From positions 1 to 33,923 of the forward strand of contig JAFCCG010000008.1 in assembly GCA_017610335.1 (NCBI GenBank): DNA of 33,923 nucleotides. Reading direction: 5' to 3'. The position numbers were made by a program, and so were the translations under genes. The DNA is from Chloroflexota bacterium. Its GTDB lineage: Archaea > Iainarchaeota > Iainarchaeia > Iainarchaeales > GCA-2688035. Numbering within the stretch: position 1 is the first letter of the stretch; every line of letters begins with the position of its first letter. The notes under the pieces were generated by a model, which searched no databases, was not told where the DNA came from, and was given only the letters and a program-made list of their open reading frames with translations. Shown here one piece after another: positions 18,690 to 25,936 of the stretch.

Positions 18690-19871
18690 CTACCACCTAA
18701 CAAGTTGAGTGGCTTCCTGTTTCATTGACAAGACTTGCTTCGGGCTTATGCCGTCAGTAGAGGCTTCATCTCTTTCAGGCGTTAATTTGGGCTGTTCCAG
18801 CCCTATCTTACCTATTGTAAGAATATTTATTGAGGCGTTTATGTCCCTGTCTATTTTTAGACCACAATTGAGGCAATTATGTGTTCTTATTGCCAGCGTT
18901 TTTTTGACAATATCTCCACAACCACTGCACTTTTGTGATGTGTTTTTTGGATTCACTTTCACTACTTTTCCACCAGCACTTTCAGCCTTGAAAGAAAGTT
19001 TGTTTGTGAAATCACTCCAACTAACATCTGTTATTGCTCCTGCGAGGCAGTGGTTTTTTACCATTCCTCGCACATTTAAGTTTTCTAAATATATCGTTTC
19101 GTACTTTTCTATAAATTTTCTGCATAGTTTCCAACCAAAGTCATTTCGGACGTTGGCTACTTTTTCATCTACTATTGCCAGCCTTATTCTTGCTTTGTTT
19201 CTGTTGTTACTTCTTTTTGTTGTTTTGCTGAATTCTCTTGCCAGTGTTTTCCTTTTCTTTGCCATTCCTTTCATTGGTTTTGGATGGTCAAAAAACTCAC
19301 CGTTACTTGTGGTAACAAAGTGGTTTAGTCCGAGGTCTATTCCGATTTCGCCTTTGCCGTGTTTTAATCTTTCCGTGGTTGGATTGGCACAGGATATTGT
19401 GATGAAGTATTTTCCGCTTTTGGCTTTTTTGATTGTAAGTGTTTTAGGGGTTCCTGTTATTGGCCTATGATATTTGGTGTTCAGCCAGCCTATTTTTGGA
19501 AAATAGGTTTTCTTGCCTATTTTTTCTGGGTTTACTATTTGTGGGAGAGTGATACTGGCGTATTTGCCATATTTTTTGAAGCGTGGAAAGCCCTTCTTTC
19601 CTTCCCCTCGTTTTACTCTTGCAAAGAAGTTTCTGTATGCTTTGTTTATTCTGTCTGCAACATTCTGGCTAACTTGGGAGTAGGCTTCTTTGTTTTTTCC
19701 TTTTGTTTTTTTAATAAGGTCAAAGCGCGTCAGGCTTGTTTTGTCTTTTTTGTAAGCGTCTTTCTTTAGTGAAAGCAATTCGTTATACAGTTGCCTGCTT
19801 TGTTCTATGTTTTCATCTATGGCTATCGCTTGAGATTTCGCAGGATATATTCGGTATTTGTAGGTTTTCAT
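18690..19871 (-). CDS. tnpB: TnpB RNA-guided nuclease / IS605 OrfB
   Basis: IGIDLGLNHFVTTSNGEF RuvC-I, IYLENLNVRGMVKN, zinc finger TSQKCSGCGDIVKKTLAIRTHNCLNCGLKIDRDINASINIL. Confidence 0.95.
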   Translation of the reverse strand: MKTYKYRIYPAKSQAIAIDENIEQSRQLYNELLSLKKDAYKKDKTSLTRFDLIKKTKGKNKEAYSQVSQNVADRINKAYRNFFARVKRGEGKKGFPRFKKYGKYASITLPQIVNPEKIGKKTYFPKIGWLNTKYHRPITGTPKTLTIKKAKSGKYFITISCANPTTERLKHGKGEIGIDLGLNHFVTTSNGEFFDHPKPMKGMAKKRKTLAREFSKTTKRSNNRNKARIRLAIVDEKVANVRNDFGWKLCRKFIEKYETIYLENLNVRGMVKNHCLAGAITDVSWSDFTNKLSFKAESAGGKVVKVNPKNTSQKCSGCGDIVKKTLAIRTHNCLNCGLKIDRDINASINILTIGKIGLEQPKLTPERDEASTDGISPKQVLSMKQEATQLVRW

Positions 19872-19940
19872 TTTTTCCTTAGCCCCAACATATTTTTTTG
19901 CTTACTGTATAATTTTACTTTTTTCCTTTTTTAAAGGCAA

Positions 19941-19964
19941 GGAAAGAGAGCAGGTTTCCGGTGA
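19941..19964 (+). repeat. Dispersed hairpin element, copy B
   Basis: GGAAAGAGAGCAGGTTTCCGGTGA; GGAAA/TTTCC stem. Confidence 0.6.
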
Positions 19965-20040
19965 TTTTTCCACTAGAAGGATTTCCGATAAAAAAAAGGT
20001 TCGTTCCCACCCCTTGTTCAAACAACCCCCCCCCCCGAAC

Positions 20041-20166
20041 TCAAAAAAAGATTATTGGGGCAGGCATATAAGGTCACCCAGTTATTATGTTGAGACTGCT
20101 GGAAAAGTATCAGCAGAAACTATAAGAAAATACATTAACGGTGTTCGCAATTCAACCACCCGCTAA
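20041..20166 (+). pseudogene. C-terminal relic of IS200-type Y1 transposase TnpA
   Basis: Plus-strand frame SKKDYWGRHIRSPSYYVETAGKVSAETIRKYINGVRNSTTR* matches the TnpA C-terminal pattern (WGxHxxSPSYfVxTxGxvSxeTIxxYI). No upstream catalytic HUH part is visible. Confidence 0.8.
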
Positions 20167-20176
20167 AACGAGTGGT
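20155..20176 (+). repeat. IS605-type left-end hairpin
   Basis: ACCAC-C-CG-CTAAAA-CG-A-GTGGT imperfect palindrome spanning the tnpA relic stop codon. Confidence 0.7.
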
Positions 20177-20241
20177 CTTCTTGCAAATAGGTGATAAAAA
20201 TGTTCAAATTAAAAAAAATAAGAATTAATTAGAAATTGTAA

Positions 20242-20433
20242 TTATTCTTTTTGCCCATTCTTTGTTCTAGTAATAAAGCCTGCAATTCTGTTGCTATCAA
20301 ACTGGCTTAATTCAAAATTGAGATTTTTCAAAACCTGCTTGTTTTTACTAAAATCTATGCCAAATTTTTCAGGGTATTCTTCAAGTAATATTTCGACCCT
20401 GCTTTTGATTGATTTTGAAACCGCCTTACCCAA
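20242..20433 (-). CDS. rps17e: Ribosomal protein eS17 (S17e)
   Basis: 63 aa: MGKAVSKSIKSRVEILLEEYPEKFGIDFSKNKQVL...NRIAGFITRTKN. Confidence 0.92.
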   Translation of the reverse strand: MGKAVSKSIKSRVEILLEEYPEKFGIDFSKNKQVLKNLNFELSQFDSNRIAGFITRTKNGQKE

Positions 20434-20441
20434 ATAAACAC

Positions 20442-20645
20442 CTAGATTGCAATTTTTTCAACACTACCATCTGGAAATTTTCTCATTATAGCCAAAGGCA
20501 GTAACTTTTTTTCAAATTCTTCTTTAGCAAGATCATAAGCAGTAACACCTGGCATTGGTTTAACCAAAGGCGGAGCCTCAAAAGAAAGCTGTAATGCTCT
20601 TGCAGTTATAAGCCTTGCTCTTTCAAATCTTGTTATAGTAGCCAT
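20442..20645 (-). CDS. rpoK: DNA-directed RNA polymerase subunit K (Rpo6)
   Basis: MATITRFERARLITARALQLSFEAPPLV...EFEKKLLPLAIMRKFPDGSVEKI. Confidence 0.92.
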   Translation of the reverse strand: MATITRFERARLITARALQLSFEAPPLVKPMPGVTAYDLAKEEFEKKLLPLAIMRKFPDGSVEKIAI

Positions 20646-20736
20646 ATGAATCAAAAAAAAAGATATTTGATTATAATAAACAGGGCACAAGAGGATTTAA
20701 AAATGTTCTCGTTATTATGGTTTTGCACTGTTTAAA

Positions 20737-21120
20737 TTATTTAATAGGTCTTTTCTGTTTTAGGTATTTTTTAAAATCAAAAAAGTTTGCTTCCATAAAA
20801 CGCGTTTGGCACTTTTCTTTAGCACATAAAGACATATACTGAGTGCACATTTTCTTTTCACCTAATGATTTAAGATACTGGCATTGTTGCCATTCAGGAA
20901 TATTTTTTGACCTTTCAACCGCTTCCTTTTCCGCCTCACTCATTATTTCCATTTTTTTCTTAAGTTCTGACCTTGGTTCCATAACAAGTGAGTCTTTAAC
21001 CTCGGTTGCAACAATTTTAGGATTTTGAATAACAGTAATAGCCTCAGATGGCATTTGCGCAGGTTTTACCAAAACAGGAGTGTTCTTTCTTGCGGCATAA
21101 ACAAGATGATTCAAAGGCAT
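20737..21120 (-). CDS. Hypothetical protein with Cys-containing C-terminal half
   Basis: 127-aa ORF; CQYLKSLGEKKMCTQYMSLCAKEKCQTRF. No recognised family. Confidence 0.55.
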   Translation of the reverse strand: MPLNHLVYAARKNTPVLVKPAQMPSEAITVIQNPKIVATEVKDSLVMEPRSELKKKMEIMSEAEKEAVERSKNIPEWQQCQYLKSLGEKKMCTQYMSLCAKEKCQTRFMEANFFDFKKYLKQKRPIK

Positions 21121-21248
21121 ATAGAGTTAATTAAAGCATTAACTACTTAAAAAGGATTTCGTTCGCCGCCACTGCCGGCGGGTCAGAGCAAGAGTGCAAT
21201 CTTCAGGTGGGTTCGATGGCACGGCTTCGCATAAATTAAAAATTTAAC

Positions 21249-21289
21249 GCCTCGGTCCACTCCATCTTACTCGAAAAATGGACTCAGGC
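21249..21289. repeat. Imperfect hairpin overlapping one copy of the AGCCTCAGTCC repeat family
   Basis: GCCT-CG-GTCC ... GGAC-TC-AGGC inverted repeat. Confidence 0.5.
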
Positions 21290-21334
21290 TGACAATTATT
21301 TTGTTCTTACTAACAGCCCCCCTGTCAAAATTCA

Positions 21335-22099
21335 CTACTTCTTTCTTGTTTTTGCTCTTGAATTTCTTAATTGTTTTGCGCTCTGTCTTCGTTTTTCAAA
21401 GAGAGACATCATTGCAGAAACCTCTCTGTCAAATCTCTTTCTATCCCCCGTAGTTCTGCCAGGTCGCCCTCTTTCTCTAGTTGCAGGACCAACCTCAAAA
21501 CCAGTTGATACATTATAGACACAGTCTTTAAAATAGTTGGTCAGAAAGATTTCTAAACCAAAACCAACTCTTTTTCTATGCCCTCCTTTCTTTCTACCTC
21601 CTCTAAGCAAAATGTTCTGCAAATCACGTCTAATCATCAATGCCCTGAACGCTTCCATAAGAAAAGCTCTTTCCCCGTTTAAAACAAAAAATGAGTCCCT
21701 CGCTCCTTTTCGTTCTCCAACGACCATTTTGATTTCAGCAGAGTTTTTTCCATGCCGTCCCAACGGCTTTACAAGAGCGCGTAACCAAGTTTCGGAAACA
21801 GCTTTTAAGTCGGCATCTAGAATAACCATTACTTTTGCTTTTTCACTCCAACAAATTTTTAGACCCTCCCAAAACGCACGAGCCTTACCCCGGTTTTTCT
21901 TTAGATGAATTACTTGGTCGGCATATTTTTCTGCAATCTCGACAGTTAGTTTATCTGTACTGCCGTCGTTCACAACAATAACTTTTTTGATTAGATTCTT
22001 ATGGCCTCGCTTAATTTTAGCTAGGTCTTGCAAGACCTTTTCAAGGGATTTTCCCTCATTGTAAGCAGGAATCAGAATGTGCAATTCTTTTGCTTCCAT
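21335..22099 (-). CDS. Family 2 glycosyltransferase
   Basis: LHILIPAYNEGKSLEKVL, VIVVNDGSTD, KARAFWEGLK, VMVILDADL. Confidence 0.9.
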   Translation of the reverse strand: MEAKELHILIPAYNEGKSLEKVLQDLAKIKRGHKNLIKKVIVVNDGSTDKLTVEIAEKYADQVIHLKKNRGKARAFWEGLKICWSEKAKVMVILDADLKAVSETWLRALVKPLGRHGKNSAEIKMVVGERKGARDSFFVLNGERAFLMEAFRALMIRRDLQNILLRGGRKKGGHRKRVGFGLEIFLTNYFKDCVYNVSTGFEVGPATRERGRPGRTTGDRKRFDREVSAMMSLFEKRRQSAKQLRNSRAKTRKK

Positions 22100-22187
22100 A
22101 ATGAATTATAGGCAACTATTGATATTTAACCCTAAGTTTCAAAGAAAAATAATTTCAAAAAACCACTTTGAAGGAGTTAAATATCAC

Positions 22188-22205
22188 AGCCTCAGTCCGC
22201 CCATC
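22188..22205. repeat. 18-bp intergenic repeat AGCCTCAGTCCGCCCATC, copy 1
   Basis: Identical to 22835-22852. Confidence 0.8.
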
Positions 22206-22242
22206 CTACTTGTTAGACCAAGGTTTATTTACAAGAATTCAA

Positions 22243-22560
22243 TCAAACTTTGCTTGCTCTGATTAGGATTTCACCATTTTCTTCTTGGATGAAAACTTTT
22301 TCTTTCTCTTTTAAGTGCAGCTTTTTGACTATTTTTGCAGGGATTATTGCTGCAATGCTGTTTCCTACTTTAACAAGCCTTCTTTCTTCTGCCATTGCTT
22401 TCTGCATTGCTTCAATTTTTTCCATTATTTTCTGTGAATACCAGATTTCTTTGCATTTGCCACACTTAAAAGATTCAACCTTTATGCCGGGCTCCACCTC
22501 GTCAAGAATCTTGCGAAGTTTTCCTTTTTCGCACTTTGGGCACTTTTCTCCTTCTAACAT
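22243..22560 (-). CDS. Zn-ribbon plus SpoVT/AbrB-domain protein (putative antitoxin)
   Basis: CPKC...CGKC ribbon, then RRLVKVGNSIAAIIPAKIVKKLHLKEKEKVFIQEENGEILI (AbrB fold). Confidence 0.85.
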   Translation of the reverse strand: MLEGEKCPKCEKGKLRKILDEVEPGIKVESFKCGKCKEIWYSQKIMEKIEAMQKAMAEERRLVKVGNSIAAIIPAKIVKKLHLKEKEKVFIQEENGEILIRASKV

Positions 22561-22563
22561 AGT

Positions 22564-22785
22564 TTATTGCCTCACATTCCAGTAAGCGGTTATCACAAAA
22601 CACTTTTCACCACGGTCTTTCCAAACCACAACAAGTTCGCCTTTCCTATATTTCTTCTTGCTTTTGAACTTGTTTGGCTTTTCATCCAGCTTCTTTTTCC
22701 CTGTTTCAATGCAATCAATTGCAAGCGTTGTATCAATCTCCTTATCCCTACTGTAATGCTTGCTGAAGAAAAACAAACGCTTCAA
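22564..22785 (-). CDS. DUF4258-like protein (putative RelE-like toxin)
   Basis: FFSKHYSRDKEIDTTLAIDCIETGKK...KKYRKGELVVVWKDRGEKCFVITAYWN; ends 3 nt before the AbrB gene. Confidence 0.65.
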   Translation of the reverse strand: MKRLFFFSKHYSRDKEIDTTLAIDCIETGKKKLDEKPNKFKSKKKYRKGELVVVWKDRGEKCFVITAYWNVRQ

Positions 22786-22834
22786 AACAACCGCCTAAAA
22801 TATATATTAATACTAACTAATATAAACATATTGT

Positions 22835-22852
22835 AGCCTCAGTCCGCCCATC
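22835..22852. repeat. 18-bp intergenic repeat AGCCTCAGTCCGCCCATC, copy 2
   Basis: Exact match to 22188-22205. Confidence 0.8.
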
Positions 22853-22869
22853 TTTTATCATTCCCGCTT

Positions 22870-24411
22870 TTACAGCAGCTCTGCGGTTTCAGCGTCTTTT
22901 TCTTCAAGCCCTTGTTCAAACTCAAGCCCTGCTTTTTCAAGACTTTTTTCATGCTTGCTTTCCGCGCTTTTTCTTTCCCTGACCTTAAAGAACAGGGGGT
23001 AGTGGGTTGCTTCTCCCACCAAAAGGGCTTCGCCAACCCTTAAGGAGGTAATCATGTCAATGCTTTTGCTGTCAAGGCCCTCTGAACTTTCCCCAATGTG
23101 TTTCAGGTCATAGGGGTTTGTTATTCTGAGAATAATATGGGTGCCACATTGTGATAATGTGGTTGTGTCAAGCTGCACAGGCCTTTGGGAAACAAGGCAT
23201 AGCGAAGCGCCAAACTTTCTCCCCTCTCTTGCAATTGTTCTGATAATTGAACGGCTTATTGCTGTTTCAGATTTTGCCATTTGCGGCGCGAACTGGTGGG
23301 CTTCTTCCAAAACCATTAGAAAGGGCGGAATTCTATTGCTTCGCCTCTCATTGAAAATCCTTTGCGCAAAATAGCTTACAATCACCTGCTTTTTCTTTAG
23401 GTTTATTGTGTCACTTAAGTCAACAACAGTAAGCTGACCTGGCTTTATCAAATCAGGAATGCTTGGATTATCTATTTTGCCAAAAAGCCTTAGCTCGCGA
23501 AGCATGTCAAGCCATCCAATTAAAGGCCCTTTGCTGTTTTCCTTTATTGCCTTATCCCTTGCAACAGCATCCCTTAGGTCATTCAAATCAAACGGGCCCA
23601 AGCCATCTTTCATCTGCTTTTTCAGCTCGTTTAGAATGCGTCCCAAATCCCTTTTTTGCGGAGCGCTTAAACCAGGAACTATTCCGGCAACAACTCCAAC
23701 GCTTAATTTTGGAACACCGATTTTTATATCTGATGCCTTTACAAGTCTTGTTTTTTTACTATAATCTTTTTTGCCTTTTTCGCTTGGCGGAATGGCAAAA
23801 CAGCTGTATTCGCCGTGGGGGTCCAAAACTATTGTTGCAATGCGCCCTTGTTCTTTTGGCCTGTCCAAAAGCTCTTCAAGGAGAACAGAAACACTGTAAG
23901 ATTTTCCAAAGCCAGACTGGGCAAGAAAACAAACATGTTTTTTTAAAAGCGAGGACATTCCAAGCTTTACTGGAAGGTTGTGATGGTCAACTTCTCCAAG
24001 CAATAATCCATTTTCATCAAAATTTAAAAAGCGTTCAAGGTTTTCTTTGGAAGCAAGCCTTATTCTTGTGCCAGGGCTTGGCGGAAATGTCACACGCTTA
24101 ATTGTTTCGTTTTCAAAATAACCCAAAGGTCTTGTTTTTGCAACAAGATATTCCCATTCAGCTGTTGGAAACTGTTCAGACATTGCAGAACCGTTTTTTT
24201 CAAATTCTTTTACTGAATCTGCTCTTTCAAAATAACGATTTGTTTTTTGTACATCATTTACAAGAGCTATTAATGTTCCTTTGCCAAAATCCATTTCAAC
24301 AAACTGACCTCGGTGAACCTTTCCGTTATTTACAACAAATTCAAGGCTTCCGGGAGAAGGGCCGTCCATGCTGCTTATTACTGTTCCAATGTTTTTCTCG
24401 TCCTTTGTCAT
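22870..24411 (-). CDS. herA: HerA bipolar DNA helicase/translocase
   Basis: GTVISSMDGPSPGSLEFVV HAS barrel, FLAQSGFGKSYSVSVLLEELL Walker A, TIVLDPHGEYSCF, FLMVLEEAHQFAP, IAREGRKFGASLCLVSQRP. Confidence 0.93.
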   Translation of the reverse strand: MTKDEKNIGTVISSMDGPSPGSLEFVVNNGKVHRGQFVEMDFGKGTLIALVNDVQKTNRYFERADSVKEFEKNGSAMSEQFPTAEWEYLVAKTRPLGYFENETIKRVTFPPSPGTRIRLASKENLERFLNFDENGLLLGEVDHHNLPVKLGMSSLLKKHVCFLAQSGFGKSYSVSVLLEELLDRPKEQGRIATIVLDPHGEYSCFAIPPSEKGKKDYSKKTRLVKASDIKIGVPKLSVGVVAGIVPGLSAPQKRDLGRILNELKKQMKDGLGPFDLNDLRDAVARDKAIKENSKGPLIGWLDMLRELRLFGKIDNPSIPDLIKPGQLTVVDLSDTINLKKKQVIVSYFAQRIFNERRSNRIPPFLMVLEEAHQFAPQMAKSETAISRSIIRTIAREGRKFGASLCLVSQRPVQLDTTTLSQCGTHIILRITNPYDLKHIGESSEGLDSKSIDMITSLRVGEALLVGEATHYPLFFKVRERKSAESKHEKSLEKAGLEFEQGLEEKDAETAELL

Positions 24412-24416
24412 AAAAA

Positions 24417-25064
24417 TCACCTTTTCCCCCTTGCAAGATTTTTGGAAAAGACAACATTGCCACCGTAAAACTGTTTTATTGAGATGTTAAACCTTTTTTC
24501 CAGCTGCTTTAGTCTTTTAGTAGAAAGTCCTGTAGAAACTATACCTGTTCCACCAGGTTTCAAAACAGAAACTATTTGAAAAAAAGCTTTTTCAGGCAAA
24601 GGAGTATATATTGTCCCTCCAACAGTTGAGACAACCAAATGAAACTTGTTCTTGCCAAATGTATCAACAAGTTTCATTACGTTTACTTCTTTGTCTGGCC
24701 ATCCAGTACCTCTTCTAACATCGGTTGTTGTTACATTTAATTTTTTACCAAATTCTGATTTTAAAAGTTCGTGTTTTAGACTGCTTCTTCCAGTTCCCTC
24801 ATCCAAAACCTCAAGTTTTTCAGGGAATCTTTTAGAAAGCTTTTGAAGCACTGGTTTAAATTTTATATTATGCCAGGATTCTACATCAGCCAAACTGTCT
24901 ATATCCAATGGCTCTTTAAAGCTCTTCCAATGATCATTTCTCGCTTTCCTTTCCTGCTCTGCAACCAGCTTCTTTTCCTCTAAGGAAACTTGCTCGAAGG
25001 ACATGTTTTTGCGCCTTCTAAGCTGTTTTTGACTTATTTGCATTTTTCTTTTTTTTGGTTTCAA
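24417..25064 (-). CDS. Methyltransferase-like paralog 1 (degenerate motif I)
   Basis: VSLEEKKLVAEQERKA... LEVLDEGTGRSSLKHELL... FHLVVSTVGGTIYTPLPEKAFFQIVSVLKPGGTGIVST. Confidence 0.75.
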   Translation of the reverse strand: MKPKKRKMQISQKQLRRRKNMSFEQVSLEEKKLVAEQERKARNDHWKSFKEPLDIDSLADVESWHNIKFKPVLQKLSKRFPEKLEVLDEGTGRSSLKHELLKSEFGKKLNVTTTDVRRGTGWPDKEVNVMKLVDTFGKNKFHLVVSTVGGTIYTPLPEKAFFQIVSVLKPGGTGIVSTGLSTKRLKQLEKRFNISIKQFYGGNVVFSKNLARGKR

Positions 25065-25070
25065 AAAAAA

Positions 25071-25760
25071 TCACCTTTTCTTCTTCCTGCCAATGTTTTT
25101 TGTGAAAACGATCCCTACTCCAGTCAGTTGCTTTACAGTAATGTTGAATTTTTTTGCTAAATTCTCTAACTGCAAAGGAGTCTTGCTAAAAACAAGATTG
25201 GTTCCAACAACTCCAACACCACCTGGCTTTATAACTGAAACTATTTGATAAAGAGCTTTTTTAGACAAAGAAGAATATTCAGCTCCGCCCGCGGTGGAGA
25301 ACACTAAATGAAATCTGTTTTTGCCAAACTTTTTAACCAAGCCCATTACTTTTACTTTTGTTGTCTTGCTAAAAAAACTGCTTCTTATATCTGTCTTGGT
25401 AACATTCAAATTTTTTCCGAAAGATTTACGCAAACCGGAAGCAAAACTGCTTTTCCCGGCACCTTCATCTAAAACCTCCAATGTCTCATCTTGAAAACGC
25501 AAAAACAGTTTTTCGATAATGGGTTTTATTTTTATGCCGTGAAATTGTTCAACTTCCTTTAGTGTTCTTCTGTCTGTTCTGCTAAAAGCACACTTTCCAA
25601 GGGAGCGGCTGTTCCAAAATGTTTTCTTTGCCGTTTCTTCCTGTTCAGCAACTGCCCTTTTTTCCGCAACAGAAAAATTTGTTAACGAAACATTCTTTCT
25701 TCCGCGTTTCTGTTTTTGCCTTATCTTTGCTTTTCTCTCCACAGCCCTCAAAAAAATCAT
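25071..25760 (-). CDS. Methyltransferase-like paralog 2
   Basis: FSVAEKRAVAEQEETA... LEVLDEGAGKSSFASGL... FHLVFSTAGGAEYSSLSKKALYQIVSVIKPGGVGVVGT. ATG 25760 overlaps the Zn-ribbon stop (ATGA); the longer track ORF start at 25940 is unlikely. Confidence 0.75.
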   Translation of the reverse strand: MIFLRAVERKAKIRQKQKRGRKNVSLTNFSVAEKRAVAEQEETAKKTFWNSRSLGKCAFSRTDRRTLKEVEQFHGIKIKPIIEKLFLRFQDETLEVLDEGAGKSSFASGLRKSFGKNLNVTKTDIRSSFFSKTTKVKVMGLVKKFGKNRFHLVFSTAGGAEYSSLSKKALYQIVSVIKPGGVGVVGTNLVFSKTPLQLENLAKKFNITVKQLTGVGIVFTKNIGRKKKR

Positions 25761-25930
25761 TCTCCTTTCTTCTTCAATTCCTTTACAAACTTTTCGTTTC
25801 CCTTCAGTCCAATTCCCTGATAGCCGCACTTTCCGCATTTGTACTGGTCTCCGAGCTTGCCTCCAAGCAGCCAGCACATGTCGGTTGAGCCACAGGAAGA
25901 GCAGACAATGAATTCTTTTTCTTTCTCCAA
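25757..25930 (-). CDS. 57-aa Zn-ribbon protein, missing from the ORF track
   Basis: TTG start: LEKEKEFIVCSSCGSTDMCWLLGGKLGDQYKCGKCGYQGIGLKGNEKFVKELKKKGE*; two CxxC knuckles, in the third frame between paralogs 2 and 3. Confidence 0.85.
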   Translation of the reverse strand: MEKEKEFIVCSSCGSTDMCWLLGGKLGDQYKCGKCGYQGIGLKGNEKFVKELKKKGE

Positions 25931-25936
25931 ACAAAA

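Larger units (their letters stand above)
18686..20190 (-). mobile_element. IS200/IS605-family element with intact tnpB and degraded tnpA; left boundary GTGAACT approximate, right boundary uncertain
   Basis: tnpB on minus strand, tnpA C-terminal relic divergent on plus, hairpins at both ends. Right-end sequence is repeated at 33627-33923. Confidence 0.8.

Noticed and set aside
18709-19470. 253-aa plus-strand ORF opposite tnpB
   Set aside because: Antisense shadow of tnpB; hydrophobic composition arises from complementing the TnpB reading frame.
21200-21225. GGTGGGTTCGATGGCAC resembling a tRNA T-arm
   Set aside because: T-stem does not pair properly and no acceptor, D or anticodon arm fits around it.
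23463-24413. Plus-strand ORFs opposite herA (212 aa and 103 aa)
   Set aside because: Antisense to a well-supported HerA gene; no recognisable domain.
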